64,000 bases of DNA. Origin: Juglans regia. Taxonomy: Eukaryota; Streptophyta; Magnoliopsida; Fagales; Juglandaceae. The position numbers were made by a program, and so were the translations under genes. The notes below the pieces were generated by a model that saw only the letters and a list, made by a program, of their open reading frames with translations, was not told where the DNA came from and did not search any database. Shown here piece by piece: positions 59,163 through 64,000 of the stretch. Every line of letters begins with the position of its first letter. Positions within the stretch are counted from its first letter, which is position 1. Location of the stretch: contig NC_049914.1 of NCBI RefSeq assembly GCF_001411555.2, forward strand, positions 11,708,847 to 11,772,846, read 5' to 3'.

Positions 59163-59179
59163 TCCCACAGACGGCGCCA
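59163..59179 (-). other. Primer binding site of Tat element B
   Basis: The plus strand reads TCCCACAGACGGCGCCA, the exact reverse complement of the PBS at 46766-46782. It sets the element orientation. Confidence 0.88.
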
Positions 59180-59181
59180 AC

Positions 59182-59611
59182 TGTTGAGGATGTGTTTTAC
59201 CGCTTGACACTCTCGATTTCCTGAAACCAAAGGGTAAGAAAGCTTTGGGGTGGAGAAGGGAAACCTTTGATGTCTAAGTCAGTAATGGTAGGAGTAATCT
59301 CAAAACTAATTAATGTTCTTATTTGTTTACGTACATGGTCCCATTAAATAGACATTTTGCCTTCTTCAGTCCTTCGAGTTTAACTACCTTATCTGTTATT
59401 TGAAACTTGAATTCTCATCCCTCAGAGTTATCTATCTGTTTTGAGTTGATAGATACCTTTAACCGTGCTGGGATAGTTGGTGAGAACTCTCTTTTGAACC
59501 CTATTGGGCTAGATAGATATCTAGGCATCAGGTGTCTTGTTGGGCCGTGAAAGGCCAGGCCCAGCTAAACAATCTTCGGGCATTGGGGTGAATTGGAGCC
59601 TTCCACTACCA
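59182..59611 (-). repeat. 5' LTR (element sense) of Tat element B
   Basis: TGTTGAGGATGTG to about CACTACCA. It lacks a short block present in the left copy (around 57210-57225). Confidence 0.72.
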
Positions 59612-60661
59612 CTAAAATATATTAATTTCTTAGTTTAACCCTAGGCCAGAGCATCAATGGTAGACCAAATATATATATATATAATATATATATATATATC
59701 GTAGAGACTACATTGTATATGCAAAAACTAATTTCGTTCGTAGATGAAAAAGTCAAGAAACGTATAATATACGTATATATCAAGTTGGTTTCCCTTTAAA
59801 TGTTGGTCTTTTTTTCCCTCGGACGGCAGCTGGCCATACTCAAGCTACGGCTATATAATAGGGGCATGCTATATTGTTTTAGGATAGATGGTCTTAATTA
59901 GAGCAAGAGATCAGGGCCTCTACCGATCAAATACGATTATTTTTACGTATCTTTTATGTATTTTATTGATATTATTAATCAAAATAATTATTTTATATCA
60001 AAATAATTATTATATTAAAAAATAATTATTATTTTTACGTAAAAATTACTAGTATTTGATTGAGAAATAATATTTAAAATTTGTAAATTCTACATATTTA
60101 AAAAAAATTAAATTTAAATAAAAAATTAATTTTTTAATAATAAATCTTATTTTTTTTTCAAATACAACGTGCAGACTTTACATTACTTTTATCGTGCTGA
60201 CGATCTGGGTCAGCAAAAGTTACCCATAACATTAATAAAAACTACTTTTTTTAACAGAAAATCGTGCAAATGGGGTTGACTCGTGAAGTGATCGACGGTG
60301 AAGGAAGATTATTCCGTCTTCATCAAAATTCCAGTTAGTCAAGAAAGTCTGTGTTTTTGAATCTCTAATTTTTCTAGTTAATGACTCTCTCTCTCTCTCT
60401 CACGAATTTGCTTCAATCTTCTCTGTCCCTACCATTCCGCGTCCAAACTACCAGATTCAAAGTAATCCACATTTAAAACGTCTCTATATAATATTGATCT
60501 GCCCTGATCAAGTTCATATCATCTCCCTCTAGGTTTCTGTTCTGTTGCTCCAGTTTCTAGTCTTTCCAAATTAAGATTCATATTGTTAATCTTAAATATT
60601 CCGATCGAGGGGTTTCTAGCCAGAAAGTTGTGGAAATTTCCAAGACCGGAAGCTCAATATC
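59612..60661 (+). promoter_or_regulatory. Upstream region of the right MLO gene
   Basis: About 1 kb between Tat element B and the MLO start codon. TATA candidate CTATATAATA is at 60484-60493, which would give a 5' UTR of about 140 nt. A (CT)n tract at 60383-60401 lies upstream. (TA)n runs at 59669-59698. No gene. Confidence 0.5.
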
Positions 60662-62401
60662 ATGGCAGGAGCTAGTGGAGGAAGAACATTAGAAGAAACT
60701 CCCACTTGGGCTGTTGCAGTTGTGTGTTTTGTTTTGGTTTTCATATCCATAATCATCGAGCACATCATCCATCTTATAGCAAAGGCACGTATGATCGATC
60801 CATCACTATATATTAGCTGCAATCCTTAATTCATTGGGTTTTCGGGATTTTGATTCTTATATGTCATAATTTCGAGCTGAGATAATGATATTCTTCCACC
60901 ACTTTGCAGTGGTTGAAGAAGAAACATAAAAGAGCTTTATTTGAGGCATTAGAAAAGATCAAATCAGGTACGCCATGTACAGTACATCACAACTACTGTT
61001 TCGACAACCTTATATATATATATATATATTAAAAATTGACATTGATATTGTCTTTGTCCCCATTGATCACTCCTTGCAGAGCTCATGTTGTTGGGATTTA
61101 TATCCTTGCTCCTCACAGTAGGACAGGGTCCAATATCGAACGTATGCATATCAGAGAAAATGGGAGCGAAGTGGCATCCATGCGAGAAGAAGCAAGAAAT
61201 CCAGTTGACCGAGGACGAGGACGAGGACGAGGATTCCAATGGCCGGAAACTACTGATGATCATGTCGGATTCTGGAGGAAGTTTTCGACGCATTTTGGCT
61301 TCGGCGACGTCTACAGATAATTGTGCAGCCAAGGTGCGTGAAATACATGATGGGCCAATATTTCTGTATCATATATTTTTCTTTTCTTTTCAATATGGTA
61401 AATATTTTCACATTGAAACAGCAAATCTCACACAATATTCCACATAAATATAAATAAAAAACTACTGAAAAATATTAGAATGATTTCGAAATGAAGGTTA
61501 GGTTAATGTAAATATTAAAATAAAATGTTTTAACCACAAAAAGACTCCCCGAAAGAAATCAAACCAAAGATAGACAAACACTTGGAATATGATGGAAATT
61601 GTGTAGAATGAAAAAACATGATCACAAGTTGACAACCTATGTATAGATTGTCCTGTAGATGGTGTGTGATGAGAGATTTTAGAATATAGTTATTCATTAT
61701 ATATATATATATATAGATATTACGGAGGACTTTACCTAACATGATTATGGCATGCATGTGTACGTATGGCATGACAAATTACAGGGAAAAGTACCATTTG
61801 TGTCTGAGGATGGTATACATCAACTGCACATTTTTATCTTCGTGTTGGCTGTTTTTCACGTCCTCTACTGCATTCTCACCCTCGCTTTGGGTACAGCCAA
61901 GGTATGTACCTACGTATCTACCATTAACTATACATTAAGTACTATACGTTCAATACTATCTCGTACCAAAATAAAAAAAGATATGACACATCATATATAA
62001 CGGCTGTTGTGTTCCAGATGAGAAGATGGAAGCATTGGGAGACGGAAACCAGAACTGCTGAGTACCAGTTTTCACATGGTTAGTCCAAATTATATATGTC
62101 AATTACTCCGAACAGATATTTTTTTTCCTTCGAAAAATAAATTTATCACCTTCTAAATATTAGCATGTGATCACCAAACTCGTTACAGCATATTTGACTA
62201 CTGCGTTGCACTTACATAATATACACACACACACATGACACACACACATGATTAACGTATTTTAATTAATTATATATGTACATGTACTGATCATGCATGC
62301 ACGCACGGACAGACCCAGAGCGATTCAGATTTGCAAGGGATACGTCGTTTGGGAGAAGGCACTTGAGCTTCTGGACCAAAACACCTGCGCTCATGTGGAT
62401 A
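60662..62401 (+). CDS. MLO: MLO-family seven-transmembrane protein, clade V-like (3' part beyond window)
   Basis: Six exons, in frame: 60662-60784, 60910-60967, 61080-61333, 61785-61901, 62018-62078 and 62313-62401 (702 nt, 234 codons). The start gives [20 protein letters not shown] before TM1. Then come [39 protein letters not shown], an acidic run of seven Glu/Asp pairs in the first extracellular loop, [20 protein letters not shown] and [17 protein letters not shown]. Three loop cysteines (NVCIS, WHPC, DNC) are present. The [11 protein letters not shown] and [11 protein letters not shown] motifs match the clade V (MLO2/6/12) type, whose loss gives powdery mildew resistance in several dicots. 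Intron 1 begins GCACGT after AAG instead of GT. The next exon (normally CFFRQFF) was not found by 64000. No stops. Confidence 0.94.
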
Positions 62402-62459
62402 GTAAGCCATGATCTCCATCTAATTAATTAATTTCCTGCATGCTAGCAGCTTTCCCTCA

Positions 62460-62511
<52 letters not shown>

Positions 62512-62926
62512 ACGTACGTACTAATTAGATACGCATGCATTCAGTACTGAGCTCCTACGTATACTAGCAACATGCATGACAGCTCCCATTATGTTAATAA
62601 TCTCTCTGTTTCTCATTATAAATGTATAATGCCTCGATCTTAATTAATTAATTGCATATCGTGACGAAAAAGTTTGAATTTTTTGCAGTTGCAGCTAGCT
62701 GCAATCTATCACACTAGTACACTTATCCTACTTTCTCTTAGATTTGAAGTCCCCCCCCATTAAAAAAAAAAAAAAAAAAAATGAAGAAGAAGAAAACCTG
62801 CACAGAAATGGGCTCGGGTCGACGATGATCAAATATTACCAATTACGAAATTGAATCAATGTCGTCTTCTTTTTTTTTTTTTTTTGAAAAAAGTTGAAAC
62901 CCCCCCATTAACGTAGTATACTATAA

Positions 62927-62962
<36 letters not shown>

Positions 62963-64000
62963 GTTTAAAGAAAATCCACGATGTTGTTTGTTAAATTTTA
63001 CATGCTAATTTGATGCATTAATGATGCTTAATTCAATGCATGATGGGTTATGATCATTTAGGTTGCATTTGGATGTTGAGCTGAATTCAATTTTTTATGA
63101 ATAGTAATGAATTAAATAGTCGTGAGAGTTATGTGATGTCTATCTAAACTGAGTTTAAAATATGTTTGAATATTAAGATGAGTTTATTACTTTTTATAGG
63201 AAGTTAAAAAAAGTTATAGATTCCAAATATAATGATGTGTTAAGTTAAAAAAGATTATAGGCCTACGTGTAAGAAAGTTTTGAGTTGAGATGAATTTAAT
63301 AATTTAAGAATTTAATATTTAAATATTAAATTCAACTTAAAATTTAACTAAATTCAATTGAATTCAACTTAAATCTTACAATTAAATGCAGCCTAAATGA
63401 TCATGATCATGATCATGTCAAGATGCATGCATTCAAGGACTCAAGAGTCTGCAACGAAGATCAACAGGTCCTTGATTTCTCTCGTGAGCATTGGTTTCCG
63501 ATGCATGGGGCCCTGGAATAGGGCAGTCATCGGCCAGGACCTTAACTAAAAGACAAAAAGAAAGAGCATAAATCTAGGGAAACAAGATGTTGGTCTTAGC
63601 ACACAGTTTCGAAAATCGATACAACTAGCCGTCCAAGAAACAGAGACCGAAGACGATTATACCTTTTAATTTTCTGTATACTTTTTGACTTTTTTGTTAT
63701 ACACGCAACTTGTTTGACTTTTCCATTTATATATTAATTAGCAATTGACGTCTTAAAAGTTAAAATACTCGAATTCTCCGTAAAATGTTATTAGCAATTA
63801 TTACTACATGACTTTACTCTCGATCGTATATATTCTATTTTTAATTAGGATGGAATTTTGAACTTATTTCAACTCGAATCTATTAAAATTTCCTTTAGGT
63901 ACGATTGGATTAGAAAGTAATTTATCTTATTCAATTTTATTATTATAATTTTTTTAAATTTTCACATAAAATATAATAAATAATTTAATTTTCTCCAATC
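62402..64000. other. Large intron 6 of the right MLO gene
   Basis: No further MLO exon was found. It contains (TA)n at 62464-62508, poly-A and poly-T runs, a TTTGGAT-type repeat (63062-63400, GGTTGCATTTGGATG to GCAGCC) and the start of another at about 63905 (GATTGGATTAGAAAG). Confidence 0.6.

Larger units (their letters stand above)
56898..59611 (-). mobile_element. Ty3/gypsy Tat-lineage element, minus strand, gag-only remnant with antisense ORF
   Basis: Two direct LTRs (56898 to about 57343 and 59182 to about 59611) share TTGAGGATGTGTTT and GTCAGTAATGGTAGGAGTAA. The PBS is reversed at 59163-59179, next to the right LTR, so the element reads leftward. It has a partial gag (about 59130 down to 58603) and a plus-strand ORF between gag and the left LTR. 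All pol domains are missing. Flanks CTACT and CTACC are a possible imperfect target duplication. Confidence 0.82.

Noticed and set aside
60662..62401. Right MLO gene as a pseudogene because of the non-GT donor
   Set aside because: All six exons stay open and in frame, and GC-AG introns are a normal minor class.
62402..64000. A seventh MLO exon before the window end
   Set aside because: No CFFRQF-type coding sequence in any plus frame; the intron seems to extend beyond 64000.
1..64000. Bacterial-type operon, CRISPR array or phage-like system
   Set aside because: No such gene order, repeat-spacer array or ribosome-binding pattern; all coding signals are plant genes or plant transposons.

Overview
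This is a plant nuclear window. The eukaryotic split genes, the AT-rich background, the nested LTR, LINE, CACTA and MITE elements and the PBS sequences match a eudicot. Several copies of a short repeat opening 'TTTGGAT' and carrying CATCT arrays make me suspect a woody Fagales species such as walnut or pecan; that is a guess. No prokaryotic-type system, CRISPR array, rRNA or tRNA gene was seen.

Two real host genes bound the window, in divergent (head-to-head) orientation about 53.5 kb apart. On the left (minus strand, 7130 down to 121, running off the left edge) is an MLO-family seven-transmembrane protein whose 13 visible exons resemble Arabidopsis MLO3. On the right (plus strand, 60662 to 62401, running off the right edge) are the first six exons of a second MLO gene, which resembles the clade V genes (MLO2/6/12) linked to powdery mildew susceptibility. 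Exons 2, 4, 5 and 6 have identical lengths in the two genes (58, 117, 61 and 89 nt), so they are clear paralogues. Intron 1 of the right gene appears to use a GC donor.

Nearly everything between them is mobile DNA. From left to right: (1) 7.5-17.2 kb, an old decayed Ty1/copia element whose integrase/RT core is replaced by a hAT-like end pair, itself holding a long minus-strand L1-type LINE; (2) 17.8-20.9 kb, a possible solo LTR and a plus-strand LINE fragment; (3) 20.9-34.7 kb, a foldback (inverted-repeat) element with arms of about 875 bp, split by two insertions that can be read precisely because each opposite arm keeps the empty site: a 5'-truncated LINE tail with a 16-bp target duplication in the left arm, and a Ty3/gypsy element (22716-33846, target duplication GTCAA) in the right arm. 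That gypsy element has in turn received a 5.6-kb CACTA transposon (28065-33687, target duplication TAA) in its 3' LTR; (4) 37334-41216, a very young non-autonomous LTR element (LTRs differ at 1 of 369 positions, target duplication TAATG) carrying a fused set of host gene pieces: an FG-nucleoporin-like stretch, an unidentified stretch, part of a chloroplast Cu-ATPase (PAA2/HMA8-like) and parts of an autoinhibited Ca2+-ATPase (ACA); (5) 46.2-50.8 kb (plus strand) and 56.9-59.6 kb (minus strand), two decayed Tat-lineage Ty3/gypsy elements, each with an antisense extra ORF near its 3' LTR; (6) scattered foldback MITEs and remnants of a Transposase_24-type En/Spm gene at 52.3-53.4 kb.

The most notable items are the young gene-capturing LTR element, the foldback locus that dates and orients its insertions, the GC-AG intron, and the MLO pair pushed apart by transposons.
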